Source: Plectrocnemia conspersa
Lineage: Eukaryota; Arthropoda; Insecta; Trichoptera; Polycentropodidae
Reading direction: 5' to 3'
DNA: 64,000 nucleotides
NCBI GenBank assembly: GCA_009617715.1
Contig: VTFK01000162.1
Span: 434,001 to 498,000 of the forward strand
Positions 19,120 through 29,428 of the stretch are shown here, piece after piece (the first letter of the stretch is position 1; each line of letters starts with the position of its first letter). The notes under the pieces are model-generated. The model searched no databases and had not been told where the DNA came from. It saw only the letters and a program-made list of their open reading frames with translations. Both the position numbers and the translations under genes were made by a program.

Positions 19120-19440
19120 CATTAATTGTTCACGACACGCTGTTCAAAATGCTTTAAAACGAGTATCCAAGAAGATCGAATCTTGATTTGAAAAACGTCT
19201 TCAAAACTGGCTGCTGAAGTCTCTGCAAGCGGATGGCCATCCATTTATTCGCAGACGGTAAGAAGAAGGCTCAATGCTATGGGATTCAGATGTTGTAAAG
19301 TCCGACACAAACCGTTTCTTTCAGAAATAAATAAAATTCGAAGGTTATAGTGGGCCCGAAAACACCGAGATTGGACATCTGAAGATAGCACGAAAGTCGT
19401 TTGGTCCGACGAATCCAACTTTGAGGTAATTTTAAACTAA
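19120..19440 (+). mobile_element. Tc1-like transposase fragment
   Basis: The plus strand reads SSKLAAEVSASGWPSIYSQT, VRRRLNAMGFRCCKVRHKPF, a stop, then WARKHRDWTSED and VVWSDESNFEV. This matches the helix-turn-helix region through the first catalytic Asp block of Tc1-type DDE transposases. It stops after SDESNFEV, with no C-terminal half. Confidence 0.8.
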
Positions 19441-19799
19441 TATTGGTTAATGTAAAAAAATTATTTGTATATATTTTATTTTTATATATATATTTTTGTG
19501 TATTTTAGTCATGAGTTTTCACTTCCTATAGCTATTATAGTTCGGAAAATGTTCTTTGCGAAAATAGACAGTAGTAATTATCAGGCGCATACGGTGAGAT
19601 ACATTCTCTTTCGCTCGCTCGCTTGTTAACTGACGATAGGGAGTGAGAGATAAGGGCGTGCTTTACGTGCGTTCCGCACGCCCACTTCATAGAACTTTAA
19701 AATAAAATAAAACATAAAAATCGTTGCAATGGCCATGGTATTGGTTTTATCGGAAAGATAATCTTATGTCAATAATGCTTAAATAGCATTGGGTCATAT

Positions 19800-20010
19800 G
19801 ACTGGCTTCAAATAAAGCGGAATCTGAAAGTCCAATTTTAAATTACTTTTTCGAGCAATTAAAGCCGTATATCGGCAATAACGCGGCGAATGTTGGCTTC
19901 CAAGTCGTCCATCGTCTCTAGTTTATCGGCGTAGACTAGCGACTTCACATATTACCACAGAACACAATCCAAAGGTTTTAAATCACACGACCTTGGACGT
20001 TTGCATACGT
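19800..20010 (-). mobile_element. C-terminal fragment of a mariner/Tc-like DDE transposase
   Basis: Read on the minus strand: RPRSCDLKPLDCVLW, stop, YVKSLVYADKLETMDDLEAN, IRRVIADIRL, stop, LLEKVIXNWTFR. This is the C-terminal block (D-PLD-LW, YVKS-VYAD, NIRRVI-DI, VIENW) of a transposase family common in insects. It is broken by stops. Confidence 0.75.
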
Positions 20011-20139
20011 GGGGGTTCTTTTTAAAATTCGCGCAATTTATCACAGTAACCACGACAATAATAAGGATGAACTTGACTAAATAATGTAACTGAACGGACC
20101 ACACAATAGTTCTCATTATGTCCAAGGGAAAAATGAATA

Positions 20140-20654
20140 ACAAATAAATAACAGGTTGTAATTACCCTCTGATGCAGAGAAAAAATATTTATTTGTTGTG
20201 TAACGGGCGTCAAAACAATATATCATCGGACGACAAAAATTACCAAAGAGCACACTGCACAATTCAACCTGCGAAAGATGTCCATCAAGCAAATGTAATT
20301 TTTTAGAGGCGTGGACATATTTCGTTTGATGAATAAACGTGTACAATAATTGGCTGAATGGTCGCTGCATGGTTATGATTCGCCAGAGAGTTTTCTTTAG
20401 CTATGATACATATTTCATAGCTAAATATCATAGCTAAGTATCATAGCTAAGAAAACTCTCTGGCGAATCATAACCATGCAGCGACCATTCAGCGACCATT
20501 CAGCAAAATTATGTCCATGGATTGTCTTCAAGGAACGGGTTTATTCATCAAACGAAATATGTCCATGGATTGTCTTCAAGGAACGGGGGCAGACAACTAC
20601 ACGACCTCCGAGGACAATGCACCTAATATCTTCCTCCACTCACTTCCTCCACGA
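20140..20654 (+). repeat. Repeat family C, copy flanking the UGT-B arm (outer side)
   Basis: The part at about 20220-20400 resembles 57160-57300 (shared blocks ATGTCCATC-AGCAAAT and GCGTGGACATATTTCGTT). The part at 20512-20654 matches 23625-23815, including TGTCCATGGATTGTCTTCAA and CCTCCGAGGACAATGCACCT. The TGTCCATGG unit is itself tandemly duplicated (20512 and 20561). It ends exactly where the inverted-duplication arm begins (20655). No protein family is recognised. Confidence 0.7.
20353..20493. repeat. Long hairpin, about 55-bp arms, 30-bp loop
   Basis: Arm 20353-20408 (GCTGAATGGTCGCTGCATGG onward) is the reverse complement of 20439-20493 apart from a single-base indel. The loop contains further TAGCTA/TATCAT repeats. 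It lies in repeat family C just outside the UGT-B duplication arm. Confidence 0.85.
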
Positions 20655-20722
20655 GTGAAGGTCAACTGATGTCAATCTAGTTATATTATTGTTTAAATTA
20701 ACCTACAATAAAGTAAATAAAG

Positions 20723-22663
20723 ATGCAAGTAACGTGTAAAATATTAGTGTTATTGAACATAATCATTTTAATATGTGGATCATCTGGATACAATGTATTG
20801 ATGGTTTGTCCGGCACCATCTAAAAGTCATAATAATTTATGCAGAGGAGTTACGAGTATACTTCTCGAAAGAGGACATGAGGTTATTTTATAATACTTTC
20901 TTATTTATGTGTTATTTAAATATTTTCTTATACAACTATTTTGTGTATTTATTAGGTAACTTTCGTCAGTCCATTCCCTAATGAGAACTCTAACATGCGA
21001 GAGATAGGTTTACCAGAAGTGGTTGCAAACACACGTATTATACATTCGTAGCTATGAATATGTAATATAATATAAATATTTGTAATATAATAAATAATTG
21101 CTTTAATGCAGATAAACGAAATACCACTACATTTTCGCTAGCTGACAGATCGCCCATATTCTTACTGGGATTTTTGAATTTTTTCGTTGAAATGCAAGGC
21201 GAAGCATTACTAAGCAATAACGAAGTGCAACAACTATTCAACGACAAATCAGTTAAATATGACGCCTTCATTCTAGAGAATTTTATTAATGATTATCTTT
21301 TGGGTTTAGGCGTAAAATTTAAATGTCCTACGATTGTCCTTTCACCTCTTAATATGTGGCCATCTTTAACCATTTTAACCGATACTCCACCAGCCACAGC
21401 AACAGTGCCATTTCTTTTTACACGTTTTTCGACTAACATGAACTTATGGCAGAGAGTTATGAATACTCTTGCAACGTTAATCTTTGAAGTATTTAATTGG
21501 TAGGTATAACTATCTTGTTCTTTATTTTATTTATATGTTTTATAATCGAAAACTATTTTAAGGGCATTGCTCGAACCGAAGCAAGAGTTTTATTATAAAA
21601 AACAATTTCCAAAAGAGTCCCAAGAAGTTCCTTATAGTGACATAAAGAGTGTTATATCGACGACCTTAATAAACTCTCATCCTTCTGTAGGAGTAGTAAG
21701 ACCACTTCTTCCAAATGCTATAGAAATTGGCGGATATCATATAACCGACCCTGATCTTCTACCAGAAGTATGTATCTATATTTCTATATATTAATTAAAA
21801 TATTTCTATAAACATTTTTGAATTCATTAACAGGATTTAAAAAACATAATAGACAATGCAAAAGAAGGCGTCGTCTTCTTCAGTATGGGAAGTTTTCTAA
21901 AGAGCAGCGAGATGAACGCAGAAGTAAAACAAACACTTTTGAAAGTTCTCGGATCTATTAAACAGACAGTTTTGTGGAAGTTTGAAGAAGACTTACCCGA
22001 TAAGCCTAAAAATGTCATCATTAAGGAATGGATGCCTCAAACGGGAATTTTAGGTGATCTTATGAATGGTATTGTTTTATAAATAGATCATTTGTTACAA
22101 TTGTATGTTATTTTTTTATAGCACATCCGAATGTAAAATTGTTCATATCTCATGGCGGTTTGCTGAGTATTACTGAAGCGACTCATTTTGGAGTGCCTCT
22201 CTTGATGATACCAGTGTACGGTGATCAGTATTTGAATGCAAAAGCTTCGATGGAACGAGGGCAAGGATTGTTCTTACCGTATCATGACATAACTGAATCT
22301 TTCGAAGCAATCCTTAAAGAGTTATTGACAAATAAAAAGTAAGTCAAACTAATTAATTTAATATAAGATAAATTATAATATTAATTTTTTTTTAGATACA
22401 TGCAAACTTCGAAAGAATTAAGTTTATTGTACCACGATAGACCTATGAAACCACGCGATTTGGTAGGATTTCAGATAGAATATGTGATTCGAACGAAAGG
22501 CGCTAAACATCTATTGCCTCCTAGTCTTCCCAGATACTCGCAATATTTACTAGACGTTGCTCTCGTCATTATTATATCTATTTCGTTAATTATCATGTTA
22601 TTGAAGGCTTGCTGTAAGAAAATGTGTTGTAAAAAGTCAAGCAATAAACTCAAAACTAATTAA
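20723..22663 (+). CDS. UGT-B, UDP-glycosyltransferase in the inverted arm
   Basis: Seven exons: 20723-20881, 20956-21034, 21112-21499, 21563-21767, 21834-22053, 22122-22338 and 22396-22663. They give 511 residues with no break. The N-terminus is a signal peptide (LVLLNIIILICGSSGY), followed by CPAPSKSHNNLC with the likely catalytic His. The sugar-donor signature is WMPQTGILAHPNVKLFISHG, then GGLLSITEATHFGVP and PVYGDQYLN. A C-terminal span (VALVIIISISLIIMLL) is followed by a Cys/Lys tail. It differs from UGT-C at roughly ten residues or fewer. One difference is notable: FSMGSF replaces FSMGSN, altering an Asn that is usually conserved. Exon 3 equals exons 3 and 4 of UGT-A and UGT-D exactly fused. 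The exon 1 donor (GTTATT) is non-consensus in both arms. Probable promoter is included in the arm only for 68 bp upstream of the ATG. Confidence 0.93.
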
Positions 22664-23569
22664 TTATTGTTACTATTTAATATATTTATCATCGCAAATA
22701 TTTGATTTTATATAAAGTTAAAGTGTATAATATCGTGAACATAATGTATGTATGTATAGATGTTTTTTACATGAACGTTATAATCGTACATAATGTATGA
22801 ACTATCATGACATTATTTATGCATTATTTCACCCAAAAAATTATGTCGGTTAGATAAGAAAGCAGGCAATCAAATATGATTTAGAATTATGCTTCGACTA
22901 ACTCGTAAAAATGATTGTGAATAAAATAACATATACTAATTATATTCTCTGCTAATATAACACCTAGTATGAAGAGTTATGTAATTAAATTATACTTTTA
23001 CTATTTGCTTCGAATAATTAATTATATAATAATAAACATATTATTAGTACTCGAATAATTTATTAAATAAATAAAACACATGTAAAACTAAATGCGTTTT
23101 AAAAATATAATGTTCATTGCGATTTTAGAATGTCAACCATTTTGGAAAACAATAAAATTCGTATTCATAATATTGATTTTAAGATGTTACATATAAAACA
23201 CTAACAGAAACTTCATAATAGTTATTGAATAATAATTAATAATATTTAAGCAGTGCTATTCACACTCACGAGAAATTGTAGACTAATATTTTTTTAGTCT
23301 TAGCCTGATACCAGCGTGGATACTTTCATGTTTCCAAAAAGGAAAACCATTCGAAAAAAGAGGTGAAAAACATTTTTAAAGTTATTGTAATAAAATTACA
23401 AAATTTATTTAGCCGCGCAGCATAAAATTTTATAAAAAAAATAACATGTTGGGACCACCCACAATAGTTGTGTAATTACAACAATAGAGCAGCTGCGCCG
23501 TATCAATAGTGCCAAAGCAAAAGAATTTGCACTTAAACCGCTAGACCGTACTTTAACAATATCGCCGCT
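22664..23569 (+). other. 3' flank of UGT-B inside the arm
   Basis: About 0.9 kb of AT-rich DNA duplicated with the gene. The stretch around 23126-23250 (mirror of about 25865-25985) aligns loosely with the signal-peptide exon at 24542-24709, which suggests an eroded UGT first exon. No intact gene. Confidence 0.45.
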
Positions 23570-23885
23570 CCTTGAAGACAATCCATGGACAAATTTCGTT
23601 TGATGAATAAACGTACACCTTTAATCATCAAACGAAATATGTCCATGGATTGTCTTCAAGGAACAGGGGCAGACGGTCAGAGACGGCCAGAGAGAGGCAG
23701 AGACTCCCAGAGACGAACAAAGCAGAGAGGCATGGACATCGCAACTACGGACATCGCATCACAACTACACGACCTCCGAGGACAATGCACCTAATATCTT
23801 TCTCCACTCATTTCGTCACCAGCTACATCACCATCGTCAAGCCGAGAATTCACAGCATCCCACGATCAGACATTAAAAAGTGACG
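23570..23885 (+). repeat. Repeat family C, copy at the inner edge of the UGT-B arm
   Basis: It starts at the base after the duplication arm. The first part is a near-perfect inverted repeat, 23570-23606 against 23625-23661 (37-bp arms, one mismatch, 18-bp loop). The part from 23625 on is in direct orientation with the copy before 20655. It contains GATTGTCTTCAAGGAAC and CCTCCGAGGACAATGCACCT, with an extra segment of about 85 bp absent from the outer copy. Confidence 0.75.
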
Positions 23886-23989
23886 TGATTAGAAACCTTA
23901 AGCATATGTTGATGCTGCGGCAATAACAAGTGAAAGTAAAAAGAGCAAAGTTAAAATTAGACATGGCGAAAAAGTAAAAAGTAGAATTA

Positions 23990-24500
23990 GACATGGCGAA
24001 AAAATAAAATATATTTCCCAGCAATATGGGCTGAAGATAAACCAGGACAAGGCGAAACTCATGATCAGTCTACGAGAGATCCAGCCAATACAGTATCTAA
24101 GTAGAAAAACACATATAGGGCGTGATTAGCTTCACCTATTTAAGATCTTTACTTAATACTGAACGAATAAATCAGAAAACGTATTCTACTTGGAAATAAA
24201 TGTTACTATGCTTGCTCAAAGGTCCTGTGTTCGCGGATACTCAGCAAAAAAACGAAATTCACGAAATCCACCCCATCATTACCTATAGCAGTGAAACGTG
24301 GACAATCACACAAAGGGAAGAAAGTCAGCTCGGAGTCTTTAAAATAAAAAAATAAGAACAATATTCGGTCCAACCAAAGAAGCATATGGTACATATAGAA
24401 CAAAAATGAACCACGAGTTAGAAGCCCTCACAGAGCAAGAAAGCATAGTACTTCTCTGCAAATCTCAAAGACTGCGATGGACTGGTCGCTAGTTGGATAG
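23990..24500 (+). mobile_element. LINE reverse transcriptase 3'-end remnant
   Basis: Plus-strand frames with many stops read QQYGLKINQDKAKLM, then TYSSETWTITQREESQLGVF and later LKDCDGLVAS. This follows the order seen after the catalytic site of non-LTR reverse transcriptases (GL-IN--KTK-M, then SETW-LTK-EE--L--FE). Dead and truncated. Confidence 0.65.
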
Positions 24501-24541
24501 AACGTTATACATAGTTTTATTTATTATTCATATGTACTTAC

Positions 24542-24709
24542 TTCATGTCCTCGTTCATGTAAAATATCAGTCACAGCTTTGCAAAGATTGCTATGACTTC
24601 TCGTAGGAGCTTGACACATCATCAAGATTTTGTAAGAGTTTGATACGGAACATAATGAAATCAAGATTATAAATACACATTTTATAATGCTTTCCATAGA
24701 AGTTGACAT
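24542..24709 (-). CDS. UGT first exon (probable exon 1 of UGT-A)
   Basis: The exon encodes 56 residues starting MSTSMESIIKCVFIILISLC, a cleavable signal peptide, then YKILMMCQAPTRSHSNLC with the catalytic-type SH, and ends DILHERGHE. It is followed directly by a strong donor, GTAAGT, in phase 0. No matching downstream exon lies nearby on the minus strand. The nearest acceptor in the right phase and homology is the exon at 17774 (VTLIGPFPSE), which has no exon 1 of its own. GHE to VT(L/F) is exactly the junction used in UGT-B, UGT-C and UGT-D. An orphan exon from a dead tandem copy is the alternative. Confidence 0.7.
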
Positions 24710-25215
24710 TCTAAAATCATGATGAATAATATATTTTTAATACGCATTTAATTTTACGCATTTTCATTATGTAATAACAATGAAGCTAATGATTAGCAAG
24801 TACTCGAATGAGTGATAAGCCAATATGATATTTTATTTCATAAATATACCTATATTGGATCACAAAATCTTTTATCTTTGCTTGTGTATTTCTTTCACAA
24901 TAACTATAGTGAGCTAGCAGTAGTATAAGACTAAATTAAATTTGACTGCGTGCTTTCTTATCTCAAAAAATAAAAATAGTAGTGAAGATAAACATTGATA
25001 TGTTTAAATACAGTATTTTAAAACATGTTTTTTTTCTTGAATAATTAATAAATGAAATCATGATTACTCATACACTTAATAAAACCTAATCAATTACTTT
25101 TAAGTTTACTGATTGACTTTTTACCACATATCCTCCTACAGCAAGCCATTAATAACACAATAATCAATGACATATATCAACAAGACAAGAGCAACATCTA
25201 GTAGATATTGCGATT
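24710..25215 (-). pseudogene. Decayed UGT 3' region (last exon and flank)
   Basis: The plus-strand sequence 25085-25215 aligns with the last exon of UGT-C around 26455-26580 (shared GATTGACTTTTTAC-ACA, TACAGCAAGCC, GAGCAACATCTAGTA). The stretch 24710-25085 resembles the UGT-C 3' flank around 25979-26450 (for example GTTGACATTCTAAAATC). No other exons remain, so this is the tail of a lost minus-strand UGT sitting between UGT-C and the orphan first exon. Confidence 0.7.
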
Positions 25216-25542
25216 TAGGGTTATTGCTTGGATGGACTTATCTGGCATCTTAGGATATTCTCAATTAATTCAGCGTAGCTTTGCTGATCTATTGCATACT
25301 TCAAGTTGCAAGCGAAGTGATAGTTCTGTGGTCAAGTTACGCATGAAAGTGATTACGGAAATAATTCAAATCAATGGTAGCGTCTCGGTTTTATAGTGCA
25401 ACGTCTCTTCCAGTCCTTGATCCTTTGACCAATGCAGATGAAACTAGGTAGAACCTTTGTTTTTATTTGAATACACATATTACCAGTAGTAGTTGATTGT
25501 AGTTTCAGCAACAATGGTTATACTCGAGAATGTTACCTGCTC
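25216..25542. other. Unexplained spacer segment
   Basis: This is the part of the palindrome spacer between the decayed UGT tail and the right arm. A 62-codon plus-strand open frame (25208-25396) has no recognisable homology. Nothing else is supported. Confidence 0.4.
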
Positions 25543-28453
25543 AGCGGCGATATTGTTAAAGTACGGTCTAGCGGTTTAAGTGCAAATTCTTTTGCTTTGG
25601 CACTATTGATACGGCGCAGCTGCTCTATTGTTGTAATTACACAACTATTGTGGGTGGTCCCAACATGTTATTTTTTCCATAAAATTTTATGCTGCGCGGC
25701 CAAATAAATTTTGTAATTTTATTACAATAACTTTAAAAATGTTTTTCACCTCTTTTTCCGAATGGCTTTCCTTTTTGGAAACATGAAAGTATCCACGCTG
25801 GTATCAGGCTAAGACTAAAAAAATATTAGTCTACAATTTCTCGTGGGTGTGAATAGCACTGCTTAAATATTATTAATTATTATTCAATAACTTTTATTAT
25901 AAGGTTTCTGTTAGTGTTTTATATGTAACATCTTAAAATCAATATTATGAATACGAATTTTATTGTTTTCCAAAATGGTTGACATTCTAAAATCGCAATG
26001 AACATTATATTTTTAAAACGCATTTAGTTTTACATGTGTTTTAATTATTTAATAAATTATTCGAGTACTAATAATATGTTTATTATTATGTAATTAATTA
26101 TTCGAAGCAAATATTAAAAGTATAATTTAATTACATAACTCTTCATACTAGGTTTTATATTAGCAGAGAATATAATTAGTATATGTTATTTTATTCACAA
26201 TCATTTTTACGAGTTAGTCGAAGCATAATTCTAAATCATATTTGATTGCCTGCTTTCTTATCTAACCGACATAATTTTTTGGGTGAAATAATGCATAAAT
26301 AATGTCATGATAGTTCATACATTATGTACGATTATAATGTTTATGTAAAAAACATATATACATACATTATGTTCACGATGTTATACACTTTAACTTTATA
26401 TAAAATCAAATATTTGCGATGATATATATATTAAATAGTAACAGTAATTAATTAGTTTTGAGTTTATTGCTTGACTTTTTACAACACATTTTTCTACAGC
26501 AAGCCTTCAATAACATGATAATTAACGAAATAGATATAATAATGACGAGAGCAACGTCTAGTAAATATTGCGAGTATCTGGGAAGACTAGGAGGCAATAG
26601 ATGTTTAGCGCCTTTCGTTCGAATCACATGTTCTATCTGAAATCCTACCAAATCGCGTGGTTTCATAGGTCTATCGTGGTACAATAAACTTAATTCTTTC
26701 GAAGTTTGCATGTATCTAAAAAAAAAATTAATATTATAATTTATCTTATATTAAATTAATTAGTTTGACTTACTTTTTATTTGTCAATAACTCTTTAAGG
26801 ATCGCTTCGAAAGATTCAGTTATGTCATGATACGGTAAGAACAATCCTTGCCCTCGTTCCATCGAAGCTTTAGCATTCAAATACTGATCACCATACACTG
26901 GTATCATCAAGAGAGGCACTCCAAAATGAGTCGCTTCAGTAATACTCAGCAAACCGCCATGAGATATGAACAGTTTTACATTCGGATGTGCTATAAAAAA
27001 ATAACATACAATTGTAGCAAATGATTTATAAAACAATTCCATTCATAAGATCACCTAAAATTCCCGTTTGAGGCATCCATTTCTTAATGATGACATTTTT
27101 AGGCTTATCGGGTAAGTCTTCTTCAAACTTCCACAAAACTGTCTGTTTAATAGATCCGAGAACTTTCAAAAGTGTTTGTTTTACTTCTGCGTTCATCTCG
27201 CTGCTCTTTAGATTACTTCCCATACTGAAGAATACGACGCCTTCTTTTGCATTGTCTATTATGTTTTTTAAATCCTGTTAATGAATTCATAAATGTTTAT
27301 AGAAATATTTTAATTACTATATAGAAATATAGATACATACTTCTGGTAGAGGATCAGGGTCGGTTATATGATATCCGCCAATTTCTATAGCATTCGGAAG
27401 AAGTGGTCTTACTACTCCTACAGAAGGATGAGAGTTTATTAATGTCGTAGATATAACACTCTTTATGTCACTATAAGGAACTTCTTGGGACTCTTTTGGA
27501 AATTGTTTTTTATAATAAAACTCTTGCTTCGGTTCGAGCAATGCCCTTAAAATAGTTTTCGATTACAAAACATATAAATAAAATAAAGAACAAGATAGTT
27601 ATACATACCAATTAAATACTTCAAAGATTAACGTTGCAAGAGTATTCATAACTCTCTGCCATAAGTTCATATTAGTCGAAAAACGTGTAAAAAGAAATGG
27701 CACTGTTGCTGTGGCTGGTGGAGTATCGGTTAAAATAGTCAAAGATGGCCACATATTAAGAGGTGAAAGGACAATCGTAGGACATTTAAACTTTACGCCT
27801 AAACCCAAAAGATAATCATTAATAAAATTCTCTAGAATGAAAGCGTCATATTTAACTGATTTGTCGTTGAAAAGTTGTTGCACTTCATTATTGCTTAGTA
27901 ATGCTTCGCCTAGCATTTCAACGAAAAAATTCAAAAATCCCAGTGAGAATATGGGTGATCTGTCAGCTAGCGAAAATGTAGTGGTATTTTGTTTATCTGC
28001 ATTAAAGCAATTATTTATTATATTACAAATATTTATATTATATTACATATTCATAGCTACGAATGTATAATACGTGTGTTTGCAACCACTTCTGGTAAAC
28101 CTATCTCTCGCATGTTAGAGTTCTCATTAGGGAATGGACTGACGAAAGTTACCTATTAAATACACAAAATAGTTGTATAAGAAAATATTTAAATAACACA
28201 TAAATAAGAAAGTATTATAAAATAACCTCATGTCCTCTTTCGAGAAGTATACTCGTAACTCCTCTGCATAAATTATTATGACTTTTAGATGGTGCCGGAC
28301 AAACCATCAATACATTGTATCCAGATGATCCACATATTAAAATGATTATGTTCAATAACACAAATATTTTACACGTTACTTGCATCTTTATTTACTTTAT
28401 TGTAGGTTAATTTAAACAATAATAGAACTAGATTGACATCAGTTGACCTTCAC
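25543..28453 (-). repeat. Right arm of the 2.9-kb UGT inverted duplication
   Basis: Reverse-complement partner of 20655-23569, with scattered substitutions and a net 4-bp length difference. Unlike the left arm it has no repeat family C at either boundary. It also lies in register with the minus-strand UGT-D, UGT-C, UGT-A array, so it looks like the ancestral copy. Confidence 0.9.
26448..28385 (-). CDS. UGT-C, UDP-glycosyltransferase
   Basis: Seven exons: 28227-28385, 28074-28152, 27609-27996, 27341-27545, 27055-27274, 26774-26990 and 26448-26715. They give 511 residues, intact. Exon sizes equal those of UGT-B one for one. It has a signal peptide, CPAPSKSHNNLC, the conserved FSMGSNLKSS, the donor-binding signature (WMPQTGILAHP, HGGLLSITEATHFGVP, YGDQ) and a C-terminal membrane anchor with the tail CCRKMCCKKSS. 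Predicted role is conjugation of xenobiotics or endogenous lipophiles in the ER; the substrate cannot be told from sequence. Its position and orientation fit the ancestral tandem array. It is convergent with UGT-B, with about 3.8 kb between stop codons. Confidence 0.95.
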
Positions 28454-29349
28454 GCGTAATTGATGTTAACAAGAACTGGAGACTGCGACTCCAATCGTTC
28501 ATCGTTCAAGAACGACTGCCTACGTAATGATCTAACGGTTATATTATATTGTGGAGTGGATGTATGTTTATAATAATACTGTATTTACGTTATGTAATAA
28601 CTAGTATCGTGATATAACTTGAAAACAGATACGATTTTTATAGATTACGTTGTACTATGGAATATTTTTGGTATATTTGCTAATATGCTAAAAAGCAAGA
28701 AGTATTTTAAAAAAATAATTTAATTGCCATTAGTATTTACAATATATTGTTAAAAATTATTATTTAAACATTTTTACATATTAGTATAATACATGGGTTC
28801 CCAAGCGGTCGATCGCAAATAGAGATTGCAATACCGGTAATGGGGCTAAAATGGATCTTCGGTATTAAAAAATGAAATACCGGTAGTATCGATATTTTTT
28901 TTTTAAATCCATGAATCTTATTTGTTGAAAACGATATCTCCTTAATATATACTCTATGGTGTGTTAAAAAAATGCGTGGTATGTTTTTATAAAAAAACTC
29001 TTTTTCATTAAAAAATAATTTTAAAAAAATTTATCACAGTAGTAGGAAAAATGGTTTTGCTGGATTCGTGCTTATCTGTAAATCAAGTGGTTTGATGGCC
29101 AACATAAGAACCCTTTTTATGGCTTTTTGTGTATTGTTTGACAATGGTTCTTAGGTAATTTTGCTAATTTTTGCAAACATGGACTTCTTGCAAACTTTTA
29201 TGCAAATATGTACCAACTAGATTAGTTAATTAAACATAATGAATACTATATAATTAATTATAAATTATTATGTGTATTATAATTTATAATCAATATTTGT
29301 TAATTGCAGCTGGTGCTGAATTTTAATAATTGGGCATTTTTAAAAACAC

Positions 29350-29428
29350 AAATTCGAGTTTATTGCCGTGGTTCGAACCCGCGGCCGTTATGTTACCAAT
29401 CTAGACCTTTCGAGCTACGTTATTTCGG
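29350..29428 (-). repeat. tRNA-like element (SINE head candidate)
   Basis: On the minus strand a B-box-like GGGTTCGAACC follows an A-box-like TAGCTCGAAAGG at tRNA-like spacing. The acceptor stem does not pair and the T-stem has a mismatch. It is therefore more likely a tRNA-derived SINE or tRNA relic than a working tRNA gene. Confidence 0.35.

Larger units (their letters stand above)
20655..23569 (+). repeat. Left arm of the 2.9-kb UGT inverted duplication
   Basis: This segment is the near-identical reverse complement of 25543-28453. Outer edge: GTGAAGGTCAACTGATGTCA onward (20655) pairs with the sequence ending at 28453. Inner edge: CAATATCGCCGCT (to 23569) pairs with 25543 onward. Arm lengths are 2915 and 2911 bp. 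It carries UGT-B and about 0.9 kb of 3' flank. Confidence 0.95.
17775..24541 (-). other. Inferred giant intron 1 of UGT-A
   Basis: If exon 1 at 24542-24709 belongs to UGT-A, its 6767-bp first intron begins with donor GTAAGT (minus strand, 24541 downward) and ends with AAAATAG at 17775. It contains, on the plus strand, a LINE fragment, a Tc1-like fragment, repeat family C and the complete gene UGT-B, plus a minus-strand transposase fragment. The alternative is that exon 1 is an orphan and UGT-A is a 5'-truncated pseudogene. Confidence 0.55.

Noticed and set aside
23585..23883. Plus-strand frames rich in Arg over repeat C
   Set aside because: Low-complexity CAGAGA-type sequence in a repeat; no domain.
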